The notes: generated by a model not told the origin, from the letters alone. A DNA stretch of 64,000 nucleotides from Candidatus Poseidoniales archaeon (GCA_003602415.1 QQSK01000002.1:9993-73992); one strand, 5' to 3'; shown: positions 17,418-27,384, counted from the stretch's first letter. Program-made: numbers and translations.

Positions 17418-18275
17418 TCATGAACCAATGATAATTGCACGTGTTCGTAATTGAGCAAAGCGATCGGGGAAGTGTCCCAAAGCAAATGCCACTATCTCAG
17501 ATAGATGAACAACTGGAATGTTTGTGTCTTTGCTGGCAACACGGCCAGCCTTTCCTTGATAGGAATCAAGGTTGGAATGAGATTGAGTACATGCACTAAC
17601 CAAAACTTGAGCGCCTGACTTCTTGGCATCGTTTAGAACTCTAGCAGTCATCTTCATGACTGAATCTCCTAATGATAGAAGAGATGGATTGCCGACACTA
17701 GATGTCTTGGTCCTGAATTCTACTGGATTACCTCCTAATGCGGTGATTAATTGCTCCATGTAGTTTGGATTCCAAGCATCATCTCCACCACAAGCGCCTT
17801 CTCGTTGCATGTGTGGTCCATAGTAGCAAGCAATATCCAAATCCAGAGGATTTACTACTGCTGCTTCTACTTTATCTAGACCAATTTCATCTACAAGAAC
17901 ATGGAGTAAGTGATTGGTTGAAATCTCACCAGATACTGTCATTCCAGTAGTCTTTTCCAAAACACGGTTTGCGTTTGCTAGTGCGATTGGATCTTTTTGG
18001 AAGGTGTCTAAGGTCTCATGAAGAATACCTTGAGCTGATGCACAGGCTGTGATAATGTCGTGACCATTACTTTCTGCAAGTGCAATATTTCTAGCATTCA
18101 AAGCCAACTGAAGTTCTCTGTTACCTTGCTTGATAATATTTCCACCATCGCTGTTGTAACCGACCATCTCAATCAGTTCAATTCCAAGCGACTTGCACAA
18201 TGGTTGAATCGTATCTTCAACCTCAAAAGAGGATTGACGTGCTACATTGCCTGGATAATATGAGTACTTGACCAT
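17418..18275 (-). CDS. HdrB/SdhE-like CCG-domain protein lacking most iron-sulfur cysteines
   Basis: Two-domain protein of 285 residues with the fold signature of heterodisulfide reductase subunit B and SdhE/TfrB, which normally bind noncubane [4Fe-4S] clusters through CCG motifs. Here the motifs survive in outline without their cysteines: YYPGN (usually YYPGC, residue 10), NSDGG (CCG at 42-44), ACASAQ (CxxC, only C78 kept), YYGPH (YYGCH, 153), KTSSVGN (CCG, 192-194), SACTQSH (CxxC, only C229 kept). Surrounding residues such as SVMKMTARVLNDAKKSGAQ and SNLD are conserved. It starts 9 nt after the ferredoxin-flavodoxin-SdhB fusion, with GAGGTGA, so the two form an operon. Its function is unknown; cluster binding in the usual way seems excluded. 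Confidence 0.8.
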   Translation of the reverse strand: MVKYSYYPGNVARQSSFEVEDTIQPLCKSLGIELIEMVGYNSDGGNIIKQGNRELQLALNARNIALAESNGHDIITACASAQGILHETLDTFQKDPIALANANRVLEKTTGMTVSGEISTNHLLHVLVDEIGLDKVEAAVVNPLDLDIACYYGPHMQREGACGGDDAWNPNYMEQLITALGGNPVEFRTKTSSVGNPSLLSLGDSVMKMTARVLNDAKKSGAQVLVSACTQSHSNLDSYQGKAGRVASKDTNIPVVHLSEIVAFALGHFPDRFAQLRTRAIIIGS

Positions 18276-18284
18276 GTTTTCACC

Positions 18285-20252
18285 TCAGAACCTACTATCT
18301 AATTCATTGAATATAGCGACAACCTCGTGATGGTTGGCCACTTTACCGTTAAACATATTTGGAATCTTACCAATACCCGCAGGTGGAACAAGCATTCCTT
18401 GGAATCCACGCATCATTGGTCCTCCGTTTCGAGTGAATCCGAGCATCATTCTCAGAGAAACTCCATTCATCAAATTTGAACCAAGTCCCAAAGGCCCTAG
18501 AACAGAACGGTAGAGTGTTGTTTCATTGACATTGCCAGACATCTTTACTGAACGTGAATAATTCTTGACAAGTCTACCGGTTCTTCCAGTGAATTTGTAT
18601 TCTGCTAAAAGTCGAGACCTTGCCTCATAAAGTGCATCAGCTGCTTGAGAACCATCAATTCCATGACGATGAATTGAAGAGATATCCGCTTCATCCCAAA
18701 TACCGCCCTTATTTTGCATTAGAGAGAACATTTGCTTGACATGCTTTACACCAGAACGTGGGTCTTGACTTCGGACCCACCTTTGAAGAGCGATTCCTGG
18801 CCCAGAGTATTCATCATCCACATCATATGTATCAGACATGGCGTTGACCAATTGTAAAGAGCCCACATCTGCTAAAGTGTGAAGGTTTGTGGCTTCTGAT
18901 GAGGCCATTACCCCCATAGGTGCGCCACTTACCAATTTCTCACCTTGTCTTGGGTCTGCAGCCATCCAAGGCTTTGAGTTGGCTCTTTCATTATCATAAC
19001 GATCGTAAGAAACCATCAAGTCTTTCAAGACATCATATCCTGGAATTGGTTCGATTGTCAATGTTGCTCCATCTGATACGAGGTCGCAGATTCTGGTTGT
19101 ATCTGCTGGCAAAATTCTGCCGTTAGCCTTGACTCCTGTCAATGGGTTATGGCCAGCAATACCTCCGCTTCTAAATGTTAGAGATCCATCCACTTCACGC
19201 TTAACTGCGACAAGAGCGTCCTCGATGGTTGCATGTCCAGGAAGTGCAACTGCAATGGTATCATAGCCTGACTGAGCCATCACTGGATTGTATCTGAAGA
19301 TTTTCATTGTTAGAGAAATTGTAGGCATTACAATTTCAGGAGGGGCGAAATCGCCATCGGAAGCACCATCATCTTCATCTCCAGCACCATATGCAATCAT
19401 TGCTTCGACTAAATCCTCATGGAATACTCCTGAGGAATCAACACAAGCGATTCTAGGTAGTACTTCATTGACCCACTCAGTCCATGGTTCATCGAAATCA
19501 ACATCACAAAGTTTGATTTCTAGAATAGAAGTTGCTCCAAGCGACTTGAACTTGTCATCCCAATCAGTACCTGCTTTACAGAATTCATCATACGATGTAT
19601 CTCCGATAGCACAAACCGAATAATGAATGCCTGCCAATGATGGGTTAGAAGAGTTGGTAGAATTCCACAATTCCTCTGCATTGTCAGGCATCTCTCCTTC
19701 TCCCCATGTGGAAGTAATGATTAGGATTCTCTTGTGAGTAGAGAACTGAGATTGGTCGTATCCATCCATATCGATAACGCTAGGTTCCAATCCATAAGCA
19801 ACCGCTTTCTTTGCGGTCTTTTCAGCTAAGCCTGCAGCATTTCCAGTTTGTGAACCGAAGAAAATTGCTAGGCCCCTGTCTCCAGATAATACTCCTGCTA
19901 GAACTCCTGCATCTGCTCCAGTATCCGCTGCTACTGCAACAGGTGCAACTGCTTCAACCGCTGCTGGTGCTTCTTCGGCAACTTCGGTTGCCGCACCTGC
20001 TTCGTACTCGAATTTGATAATTTCAACAGGACAAGCATCTGCTGCTTCCTCAATCAACTCAGAATACTCAGCACGAAATTCTGTTTTGATGGCCGAAAAG
20101 CCAGTGTTACGATCGAATGTGCCATCTTCACGGACCTCTGCTTTGATAAGACTAGTATCGTCAGTCACCTCGAAAACTTCGGGCAAAATATCCTGACATG
20201 CATCACATGTGATACAATCTTCCTCGATCCAGACCTTTGCGACGGTTGGCAT
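18285..20252 (-). CDS. Ferredoxin-flavodoxin-SdhB-like fusion, SdhB part without cluster cysteines
   Basis: A 655-residue fusion. Residues 1-85: single-cluster ferredoxin with C13, C16, C19 and C74. Residues 86-125: Ala/Glu linker. Residues 128-272: flavodoxin domain with the FMN phosphate loop GSQTGNAAG, STWGEGEMPDNA and AIGDTSYDEFC. Residues 312-550: clear homologue of succinate dehydrogenase/fumarate reductase iron-sulfur subunit (MKIFRYNP; LTIEPIPGYDVLKDLMVSYD), but the [2Fe-2S] site reads FRSGGIAGHNPLTG and the later cluster motifs read KLVSGAPMGVMASSE and ISSIHRHGIDGSQ; only one cysteine (C389) remains. A 100-residue unknown tail follows. AGGTGA precedes the start. Likely an electron-transfer or scaffold protein acting with the HdrB-like partner downstream. 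Confidence 0.82.
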   Translation of the reverse strand: MPTVAKVWIEEDCITCDACQDILPEVFEVTDDTSLIKAEVREDGTFDRNTGFSAIKTEFRAEYSELIEEAADACPVEIIKFEYEAGAATEVAEEAPAAVEAVAPVAVAADTGADAGVLAGVLSGDRGLAIFFGSQTGNAAGLAEKTAKKAVAYGLEPSVIDMDGYDQSQFSTHKRILIITSTWGEGEMPDNAEELWNSTNSSNPSLAGIHYSVCAIGDTSYDEFCKAGTDWDDKFKSLGATSILEIKLCDVDFDEPWTEWVNEVLPRIACVDSSGVFHEDLVEAMIAYGAGDEDDGASDGDFAPPEIVMPTISLTMKIFRYNPVMAQSGYDTIAVALPGHATIEDALVAVKREVDGSLTFRSGGIAGHNPLTGVKANGRILPADTTRICDLVSDGATLTIEPIPGYDVLKDLMVSYDRYDNERANSKPWMAADPRQGEKLVSGAPMGVMASSEATNLHTLADVGSLQLVNAMSDTYDVDDEYSGPGIALQRWVRSQDPRSGVKHVKQMFSLMQNKGGIWDEADISSIHRHGIDGSQAADALYEARSRLLAEYKFTGRTGRLVKNYSRSVKMSGNVNETTLYRSVLGPLGLGSNLMNGVSLRMMLGFTRNGGPMMRGFQGMLVPPAGIGKIPNMFNGKVANHHEVVAIFNELDSRF

Positions 20253-20316
20253 GAGTTCACCTAATGCTCACGCTGAGCAATCAACTCCACTAGTAAGTAG
20301 TCTTTGAAGGTTCGTG

Positions 20317-20336
20317 CCTCTCCCTAAAGGGAGAGG
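20317..20336. terminator. Perfect 8-bp hairpin between thermosome and ferredoxin fusion genes
   Basis: CCTCTCCC, loop TAAA, GGGAGAGG: a perfect GC-rich inverted repeat 30 nt after the thermosome stop and 64 nt before the ATG of the ferredoxin-flavodoxin fusion. It could end thermosome transcription or sit in the 5' leader of the next gene. There is no T tract directly behind it on the minus strand, so its role is uncertain. Confidence 0.45.
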
Positions 20337-20365
20337 ACTTCAGAAGCGGATGTCCTATGATGAGA

Positions 20366-21988
20366 TCACATGTGGAAATCGTCCATTCCACCCATCATAT
20401 CTTCACCAGAAACGCCCTTTGATGAAATGACATCATCGATTCTCAAAATCATGATTGCAGTTTCAGTAGCAGATTGAATCGCTTGCTCGACAACACGCTG
20501 AGGTTCCAGAACATTCGCTGCACGCATGTCCATAACTCCACCTTCTTCTACATTGATTCCAGAGAATGCTTTACCATCTGCATGAGACTTTCTCAATTCT
20601 ATGATGGTGTTAACTGGGTCCAAACCTGCATTTTCAGCCAGGGTTCTTGGAATAATTTCCAGAGCACTTGCAAATGCCTCAATTGCCATTTGCTCTCTGC
20701 CACCGACCGACTCTGCATAGGATCTCAAATCACGAGATAGTGCAGCTAGTACACTGCCGCCACCAGTAAGAACTGCGCCATCTTCCCAAGCGACTGATAC
20801 AACACCAACAGCATCATCGAATGCTCTTCTGATTTCATCAACAACGTGTTCGGTTCCACCACGAAGTAGAACTGATACAGATTTTGCTTGAGGGCAACCG
20901 GTGATGAAGGTCATATCAGATTCGCCGATTTTACGCTCCTCAACTTTAGCAGCAGCACCTAAATCGGTGCCTGAAAGGTCGTCGATGTTGGTGATAATTT
21001 TTCCACCGGTAGCCTTTGACAATGCTTCCATATCACTTTTCTTTGCTCTACGGATTGCAAAGATACCTGCTTTAGCCATGTAATGCTGAGCGAGATCGTC
21101 TATTCCTTTTTGACAAATGATAACATTTGCACCACTAGCCTGGATTTTTTCTACCAAACCTCTGATGTAATTTTCTTCTTCCTCAAGGAAAGATGCCAAC
21201 ATCGAAGGGTCAGTGATTTGGATTTTAGCATCAACTTCAGTTTTCTTGACTTCTATTGCGCTATTGATGAGTGCAATCTTAGCTCCTGAAACAGAACGAG
21301 GCATACCTGCATGAACTCTTTCTTTATCCAAGAGTATTCCATCGACTAAGGTACTATCTTTGATTGATCCGCCCTGTCTTTTCTCCACCTTGATGTCTGA
21401 AAGGTCTACCAATCTTTCATCGTCCTCGATCGTACCTACTGAGTTGACTGCACGTACGCAGATGTCTGCTAAGAATGACTTGACCGCACCTGCAGATTTG
21501 CCAGTTAGAGAGGTTTTTGCAACCTCCATCAAAACCGAATCATCATTCTCGGTTGAGATTCCATGAGATTCAAGACAAGTAACCGCTTTTTCAGCAGCAA
21601 GTCGGAAACCTTCACAAATTACAGTAGGGTGAACATTTTGTTCGATCAAATCTTCTGAACGCTTCAACAATTCTCCAGAAAGTACAACTGCAGAAGTTGT
21701 TCCATCATAGCAATGCTGTTCCTGTGTTTTTGCAACTTCGATAATCATCTTAGCTGCTGGGTGCTCGATATCCATTTCTTTGAGAATTGTTGCACCATCG
21801 TTAGTTATTACAACATCTCCCATACTATCTACTAGCATTTTGTCCATTCCTTTAGGACCAAGAGTGCTTCTAACTGCATCTGCAACTGCTTTTGCTGCAG
21901 CGATATTATTCGATTGTGCACTGCGACCTCTAGTCCTTTGAACTCCATCTTTCAGAATGAAGATTGGTGCTTGTCCGTTTCCGTACAT
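20366..21988 (-). CDS. ths: Thermosome (group II chaperonin) subunit
   Basis: ATP-driven protein-folding chaperonin of the cytosol. 540 residues with the family signatures [20 protein letters not shown], the ATPase motif [30 protein letters not shown] and, near the C-terminus, [20 protein letters not shown] and [14 protein letters not shown]. The C-terminal tail is short ([11 protein letters not shown]) and lacks the long GGM repeats of many thermosomes. ATG follows GAGGAAT. Only one subunit gene is in this window; others may exist elsewhere. Confidence 0.97.
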   Translation of the reverse strand: MYGNGQAPIFILKDGVQRTRGRSAQSNNIAAAKAVADAVRSTLGPKGMDKMLVDSMGDVVITNDGATILKEMDIEHPAAKMIIEVAKTQEQHCYDGTTSAVVLSGELLKRSEDLIEQNVHPTVICEGFRLAAEKAVTCLESHGISTENDDSVLMEVAKTSLTGKSAGAVKSFLADICVRAVNSVGTIEDDERLVDLSDIKVEKRQGGSIKDSTLVDGILLDKERVHAGMPRSVSGAKIALINSAIEVKKTEVDAKIQITDPSMLASFLEEEENYIRGLVEKIQASGANVIICQKGIDDLAQHYMAKAGIFAIRRAKKSDMEALSKATGGKIITNIDDLSGTDLGAAAKVEERKIGESDMTFITGCPQAKSVSVLLRGGTEHVVDEIRRAFDDAVGVVSVAWEDGAVLTGGGSVLAALSRDLRSYAESVGGREQMAIEAFASALEIIPRTLAENAGLDPVNTIIELRKSHADGKAFSGINVEEGGVMDMRAANVLEPQRVVEQAIQSATETAIMILRIDDVISSKGVSGEDMMGGMDDFHM

Positions 21989-22049
21989 ATAGGATTCCTC
22001 AACTATTCATCGCATGGGGGGTATGTCTTCAACCCATCGCAAGACAACA

Positions 22050-25000
22050 TCAGTTATTGTTGTCCAGCCATTGCTGACCGTAATGGTTCCATTGCTCCAT
22101 AGTCCATCCTTCAGGAAGGCCTGCTGCAGGCAAAGGAGGACCTGATGATTCAATCACAACAGGCTCAGGACTTGTAGGCGGAGAGATGTTTGGAACCGAT
22201 TTCTCCATCGAACCAACATTAGGTGCTGAAGCTACAGAACCATATGTTGCTGAAATGTTGTCTTCATATCCATCTTCTGCCCAGTTTTGTTCTTCCTCTT
22301 CTTCTTGATTCAAAACCGCTAGAAGAACCAATAGTAAAGCGACGATTAGAGCGCCTCCTACAACCCAAATTCCTAGGCCAACCCAATCTATAGAGTCGCC
22401 ATCAGATGAGGCGGATTCAGAAATTGAAGTCGTTCTCTTCAGTGTAACTGGCAATTCTAACGACGCTGCGTCTTCGACAGAATTGGATATCGCCCAAACT
22501 GTAACACTAGTTTCAATAAAGTCACTGTCGAGGTTTTCTAAACTTGAACTTTGGACTTCAAAGACAATTGTTACCTCTCTTTCACCTTCTAACTCCAACC
22601 AGAAATCTCTATCGCTGGATTGGACCGAAGCACTGTACCAACGGTTTGTTCCTTGCTGGTCGAGGTCCATGGTTACCGATTGGCCTTCAGTATATTGATT
22701 TCTAACCCTAACCACGACTTCATATTCGCCAGCTTCGTCTATGATAGTAGATTCAGTAGAGATAATTCGTAACCAATTTTGAGAACCTACACGATATGTA
22801 CACTTACCGTTACTGGCAACTGAAGGGTCGTTAACACTTGTAGCGATTACCTTGAGTATTAGTTGGCCATTGGTTCCTTCATCAAATGTGAATCTTACAG
22901 TTACATTGTAAGAGGCGCCTGGCTCCAACACTGGAGTTAGATCTCCTTCCACCAATTGCTCGAAATTAGCATTCATACCATCTGGGATGTCCATAGTCAT
23001 CGAAAATCGGTCGGCCTGATTTCCATCATTTGTAACCTCGAATCTCATTGATTGCGCAACATCTCCAGGAATGTAAGATTGGTCAGCATCTTCATCTGAG
23101 ACTGAAACCGCAGAGGTATCAAGAACGTCAACATTGATTGTAATTTGCTTGGTAACCGTTTGTTGCAGTGGCATACCATCTTCATCTACATCAGGGATGC
23201 TGGTTGCGGTCACTCTTGCTGTGTATAAGCTAGGAGCAAGGCCAACAGGCATAGGTAGATTGAGTGCTATACTTGTCTCACCATCCCAAGCATCTAGAAC
23301 TGGGGTTTCATCAGAGGAAAGATAAGCGCCTAACTTCCAATTTGATTGAGTAAGTGACAATGCGTATGATTCATCGTCATTACCTAGATTTAGTAAATCG
23401 ATGTAGACTACCTTAGCATTACCATTGGCTTGTGCAGAAATTTCTAATTCTTCAGCACTCATCTCTAAATCTATCAGAGTTGGAACTTCGATCCTCTTAG
23501 AAATTACATCATTACCGAACAAAGATTGACCACATGAAGGACAAACTGCACGTAGGGAGAATGGAACTTCTCCTGGCGTTGCATCTTCAGGAGCGGTCAC
23601 ATTAAGCAATAATTGGACTTCTTCACCCTTTGTCAAAGGCATTGGCATCTGAACAATACTGTGATTCAAATCGGTCACGTATGACACCCATCCTTCGGTT
23701 TGGAAGTTGGAAGTTACAGTATATCCTGCTTCTCTATTCCCTGCATTCTGCAATTTGAAAGGAATTTCTGATGATTCGCCTGGCATTAAGTTAGCCGCCA
23801 CTAAAGGAGCGGAAGATGATAGATGAACACCATATTGCTCAGTGATTGCAATATCGGATGTAACTCTACCCATTTCACCTAATTGAGTTCCTCCGGCATC
23901 TTCCCACCAAACCTGCCATACCTGCTGTTGGACATCTGCTCCCGCAGGAATTGAAAGATTGATCCACATCTCAGATGAATTACCACCAGGAATTGCTGGA
24001 AGAATTACATTGGTTCCGTGTTGAGTAGGATTTTCGCTGTCGATTCGAATCATTGGAAGACTTGGGTTCATCCAACTTGCATTTGACACATTGGATTGAA
24101 TTCTAACCTGTGCAGACATATATCCGTTGTTAGTAACAACACAATACATTGGAACAATGGTGTTAGGAGGTGTTGTATAGCCACTGACAGGGTTGTCACA
24201 TGTGATGTTTAGTGTGTATTCACTGACTTTCTCAATTCCGAACAAGACGAAATCATCGACATGCATTCCACTAGAAGCACCTGAACCATCTGATTGGAAT
24301 AGAATTCCATATGACCAAGAATGCCCACCAAGTTCTTCTGTCGGGTCCCACGAGATATTGCTCCAAGAACCCTCAGTTGTACCCGGCATATCATTTGCAA
24401 AGTTGTGTGAGATTGTGCTTTCTGGAGCGCCATTTCCTCTCCATAGTTCAAGAGCAACGAAGTCTCCCGCACCCATTTGACCCCAGGTCTGAACGTGCAT
24501 TTGAGCAGAAACTAGACCCGCAGAGTTAAGCTGCATTTTACACATCCATTGAATGTATTGTTGTGATAATCCACCATCTAATGAGGCACCATATCCACAA
24601 TTGTTGTTGGCTCCTCTAAATGCGAATACCAAGCGACTTCTAGATGCTGAAGGGTAATCTGAACCTGAGTTGGCATGTCTCCAATGTGAGTCACCCAGAA
24701 TTGAACTGGATGAATCTTCTTGCCAAATACCAATGCCATTAGCATCCGAGCCATCGATTGGATACTCGCCTCCATAGAATGTAGGAATTGATGCAGCAGG
24801 CAATGCTTGGTCTCTAGGATCTCCTTCTGCGTCCATGTCATCTTGAGAAATTGCCACTGGTAAAGTGTGTTCTAGCACATCGTTTTCATTTCTGTCATCA
24901 GATGGATTGAACACAGATGCTCTGATAATTATTCCACCGGACAATTCATTGTTGTCAACATCGAGATAAGAGTGAGCAACGAATGCTTCCCATGTGAAGG

Positions 25001-25370
25001 AATCGGTGTAGGATTGGCTACCAAGCATTGGAACTGTATCCCATGAAGTAGAGTTTAGAACGAATCCAATAGGATGAACCATTTCGACAGTAACTGTTGC
25101 GTTGGTTCCTTGCAAGGATGCACCACCACGCTTGACTTCTACAGAAATATCAACTATGTCGCCTTTAGCGATGTAAACCACTACCGTTCCATCCGGTTGT
25201 ACCCAATGATTTGCATCGGTTGAATTTACGGAAATCTCAGTAACAGAGAAGTCATCAGTAGACCCTCCGCGACCTGAAGTAGCTTCTACATTTTCAACTG
25301 CGAGATATATCACAGAATGCATCAATAGAAGGCTAACCAAAAGGTATGGTAACGACTTTCGCATATTCAT
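22050..25370 (-). CDS. Large surface protein with repeated Ig-like domains and C-terminal anchor
   Basis: About 1106 residues. A signal peptide (MNMRKSLPYLLVSLLLMH...) ends in NVEATSGR, probably cleaved after the Ala. The ectodomain has an N-terminal beta-rich region with a possible concanavalin-like part (SWSYGILFQSDGSGASSGMH, a shape seen in carbohydrate- or peptidase-linked modules), then several CARDB/NEW3-like beta domains (LLNLGNDDESYALSL; VTNDGNQADRFSMTM; LKNAGNREAGY-type). One transmembrane helix (WVVGGALIVALLLVLLAVL) precedes an acidic, Pro-rich cytoplasmic tail ending GWTMEQWNHYGQQWLDNNN. No catalytic motif was recognised. The ATG at 25370 is chosen because a TATA-like CATATG lies about 27 nt upstream; an ATG at 25391 is possible. 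Confidence 0.8.
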   Translation of the reverse strand: MNMRKSLPYLLVSLLLMHSVIYLAVENVEATSGRGGSTDDFSVTEISVNSTDANHWVQPDGTVVVYIAKGDIVDISVEVKRGGASLQGTNATVTVEMVHPIGFVLNSTSWDTVPMLGSQSYTDSFTWEAFVAHSYLDVDNNELSGGIIIRASVFNPSDDRNENDVLEHTLPVAISQDDMDAEGDPRDQALPAASIPTFYGGEYPIDGSDANGIGIWQEDSSSSILGDSHWRHANSGSDYPSASRSRLVFAFRGANNNCGYGASLDGGLSQQYIQWMCKMQLNSAGLVSAQMHVQTWGQMGAGDFVALELWRGNGAPESTISHNFANDMPGTTEGSWSNISWDPTEELGGHSWSYGILFQSDGSGASSGMHVDDFVLFGIEKVSEYTLNITCDNPVSGYTTPPNTIVPMYCVVTNNGYMSAQVRIQSNVSNASWMNPSLPMIRIDSENPTQHGTNVILPAIPGGNSSEMWINLSIPAGADVQQQVWQVWWEDAGGTQLGEMGRVTSDIAITEQYGVHLSSSAPLVAANLMPGESSEIPFKLQNAGNREAGYTVTSNFQTEGWVSYVTDLNHSIVQMPMPLTKGEEVQLLLNVTAPEDATPGEVPFSLRAVCPSCGQSLFGNDVISKRIEVPTLIDLEMSAEELEISAQANGNAKVVYIDLLNLGNDDESYALSLTQSNWKLGAYLSSDETPVLDAWDGETSIALNLPMPVGLAPSLYTARVTATSIPDVDEDGMPLQQTVTKQITINVDVLDTSAVSVSDEDADQSYIPGDVAQSMRFEVTNDGNQADRFSMTMDIPDGMNANFEQLVEGDLTPVLEPGASYNVTVRFTFDEGTNGQLILKVIATSVNDPSVASNGKCTYRVGSQNWLRIISTESTIIDEAGEYEVVVRVRNQYTEGQSVTMDLDQQGTNRWYSASVQSSDRDFWLELEGEREVTIVFEVQSSSLENLDSDFIETSVTVWAISNSVEDAASLELPVTLKRTTSISESASSDGDSIDWVGLGIWVVGGALIVALLLVLLAVLNQEEEEEQNWAEDGYEDNISATYGSVASAPNVGSMEKSVPNISPPTSPEPVVIESSGPPLPAAGLPEGWTMEQWNHYGQQWLDNNN

Positions 25371-25416
25371 CAACAACCATGCGACTATCATACCGCATAT
25401 GAATGTCGCCTTCCCA

Positions 25417-25433
25417 TGTCCCCGTAGGGGACA
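25417..25433. other. GC-rich hairpin in divergent promoter region
   Basis: TGTCCCC, loop GTA, GGGGACA: a perfect 7-bp inverted repeat between two divergently transcribed genes (starts at 25370 minus and 25527 plus). In the 156-nt gap no other element was recognised. It could be an operator-like palindrome or an RNA hairpin; compare the hairpins at 20317 and 49459. Confidence 0.4.
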
Positions 25434-25526
25434 AGGGGTTGGCTAGACAAGATAACCAATTCAAACCGTAGATTTTCCTCATTTTCAAGGGCAACCTTTG
25501 AGAAAGCAAAGAGTTGCGATAATATC

Positions 25527-26801
25527 GTGAGTGAGTATTCTGACAAAGGGCCGTTAGCGGCTCGACTCTGGTTGACAGGGTTGGTATTCTGTCAGATTTT
25601 CCTCACTCCAATGGCCGCATTTTCAATTACATACCTGGTTGAATTCAACCGTGTTTCAGAAAATTTCACCATTTCTTTTCAGACTGAAATGATACCCTGG
25701 ATATTGGCTGCGTCGCTTGCTTATGGAATGTTGGCATTAATTCTGGCACTTATGTTTGGAGGATTCACACCAATCTCTGTTGTAGAGAAAGGTGGGTGGA
25801 GATCTGCACTTGGTCTAACTAGGTCAAAAAGAGATGCTGCCACTTTGCGAAACTCTAGAAGAAATCATGCTAATTCTCCTCATGCTAGATTGACGGTAAT
25901 GGTCAGCGACAGAATTGTCAAAAAACATTCATTACTTTCAACACACGGTGGATTGGTTCTTCTAGCAATTCCTTTCCAGTTGATGTTGGTAGTAATTCCT
26001 CTTGGATTTGTAATATTCATACCTGATGAATGGATTAGAACCGACAGGAGATTGGAGGTAGCAATGGCTTGCTATCTCATAGTGCTGATTATGGTTATGC
26101 GATTGTTCCCTAAATTCGCTCGAAAACACATTACTACTGCAGCATTCACTCGAAGATGGTTGGTTTCAATGACCAAACTTTCATTCTTGGCTCCAGTTCT
26201 AGTATTGTGGCTAATGGGTAGAATCGCGAGCGTCATAGTTCTGTCTTGGATTGGTGCAGATGTTTCTAGTAACCTACAACTTGAACAATCATTTATGGAA
26301 GATTTCCTAAACATTGGAAGTGTCCCTGAAACCTCATTTTTGGACTTACTAACCGCATTAGCAGTTATGCCACTGGCTGCATTCACAACCCTTGCATGCT
26401 TAGGTGGAGGATCAGGGTCTCCACCTGCATGGATGAGAATTGGCAATGAAATAGAAATCAAAACTCCAGAACAAGAAGGCGATGGAGGAGCTCTTGTATC
26501 GATTGGAAGAACAGTGGGTACTGTGACTGGCGCTGCCGTTGGCATAGGAATTGGAGTTGCCGCAACAGCGGCATCCGGAATTGCCGCAAAAGCCCAATCT
26601 GCTGGCTCTTCTGCAGTTGCTGCCGCTAATGCAACCCCACAAGCGATGAGTAGTGGAATAGATGTTGTCAATGCAACTGATGAAGCATTCTCGTTTGTTG
26701 ATGAAAGTCAGACTTACAGTGAAGTTGCCTCAAACATAGAAGTTGAACCAGAAGAAGAAACTACTTCTGAATTCGAAGGATTAGGTTCAATGTTTGATTG
26801 A
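25527..26801 (+). CDS. Multi-pass membrane protein of unknown function (GTG start)
   Basis: 424 residues with about six hydrophobic segments (roughly residues 13-38, 58-80, 140-165, 180-195, 215-240, 265-290). A Gly/Ala-rich segment (about 325-375, TVTGAAVGIGIGVAATAASG) follows, then an acidic C-terminal tail (EPEEETTSEFEGLGSMFD) predicted to be disordered and cytoplasmic. The GTG start gives MSEYSDKGP; no ATG lies nearby in frame. The family was not recognised. It ends one base before the convergent gene at 26802. Confidence 0.75.
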   Translation: MSEYSDKGPLAARLWLTGLVFCQIFLTPMAAFSITYLVEFNRVSENFTISFQTEMIPWILAASLAYGMLALILALMFGGFTPISVVEKGGWRSALGLTRSKRDAATLRNSRRNHANSPHARLTVMVSDRIVKKHSLLSTHGGLVLLAIPFQLMLVVIPLGFVIFIPDEWIRTDRRLEVAMACYLIVLIMVMRLFPKFARKHITTAAFTRRWLVSMTKLSFLAPVLVLWLMGRIASVIVLSWIGADVSSNLQLEQSFMEDFLNIGSVPETSFLDLLTALAVMPLAAFTTLACLGGGSGSPPAWMRIGNEIEIKTPEQEGDGGALVSIGRTVGTVTGAAVGIGIGVAATAASGIAAKAQSAGSSAVAAANATPQAMSSGIDVVNATDEAFSFVDESQTYSEVASNIEVEPEEETTSEFEGLGSMFD

Positions 26802-27383
26802 TTATTCTTCTTCATCAGGAGCTACTATCGCTTTACCATCAGTTAGAATTAATCTGATGAAACCCATAATCCAACCATCTCCTCTTGGACGTCCTAAATC
26901 TGGTCTAGATTCGTTCAACAAATTCTTACCACATGTTCGGCATCGAACTGCTGAAACTTCCCAGATAGGATATGGTAAATTGCAACATGATTTTTCTGAT
27001 TCTGATTCGTTTCTAACAATCTGCAACCTCATCGCTAATTGTTTGTTCCAAGGCGCTTGTTCGCCAGCAATAACAGCTGTAATTCTTGACAAAACCAACC
27101 ATCCTGAAACGACCCACATTCCAAAACCGATTGGAGCAGAACCGTGGGCTAAGCTAAACCAACCAAAGGTGAGAGGAATAATTGCAAATACTAATGCAAG
27201 CCAATAAAACAACCTCATGTGCATCAATCTCTGGATTAGATGCGCATCGACAAAAATGGGTTCAGGGTGAGGAGGAAATTGTTCATTCCAAGATTTAACT
27301 CTAGGAAATGTGAGAAATGGAATTCTAGTAATCATATATGCCATTATGGCACCACTAAGAAATTCAAAGGTAATAGCCCACAT
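26802..27383 (-). CDS. Small membrane protein with C-terminal cysteine cluster, unknown function
   Basis: 193 residues. Four hydrophobic segments (near 2-20, 55-75, 80-100, and the last before the tail) and a cytoplasmic part with CC...CRTCGKN, which could be a zinc knuckle. The ATG at 27383 lies one base after the aminotransferase stop, so it is translationally coupled; a GTG four codons earlier is possible. Its stop touches that of the convergent plus-strand gene. No family recognised. Confidence 0.72.
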   Translation of the reverse strand: MWAITFEFLSGAIMAYMITRIPFLTFPRVKSWNEQFPPHPEPIFVDAHLIQRLMHMRLFYWLALVFAIIPLTFGWFSLAHGSAPIGFGMWVVSGWLVLSRITAVIAGEQAPWNKQLAMRLQIVRNESESEKSCCNLPYPIWEVSAVRCRTCGKNLLNESRPDLGRPRGDGWIMGFIRLILTDGKAIVAPDEEE

Positions 27384-27384
27384 T

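Noticed and set aside
17418..20252. Frameshift or assembly error as explanation for lost cysteines
   Set aside because: Both frames are uninterrupted, the surrounding residues align well with the families, and the replacements occur at every site in two genes.
26072..26671. 199-codon minus-strand frame inside the plus-strand membrane protein gene at 25527
   Set aside because: It lies entirely within a gene with better coding pattern, is Ala/Pro/Thr-rich because of the complementary strand, and has no start signal.
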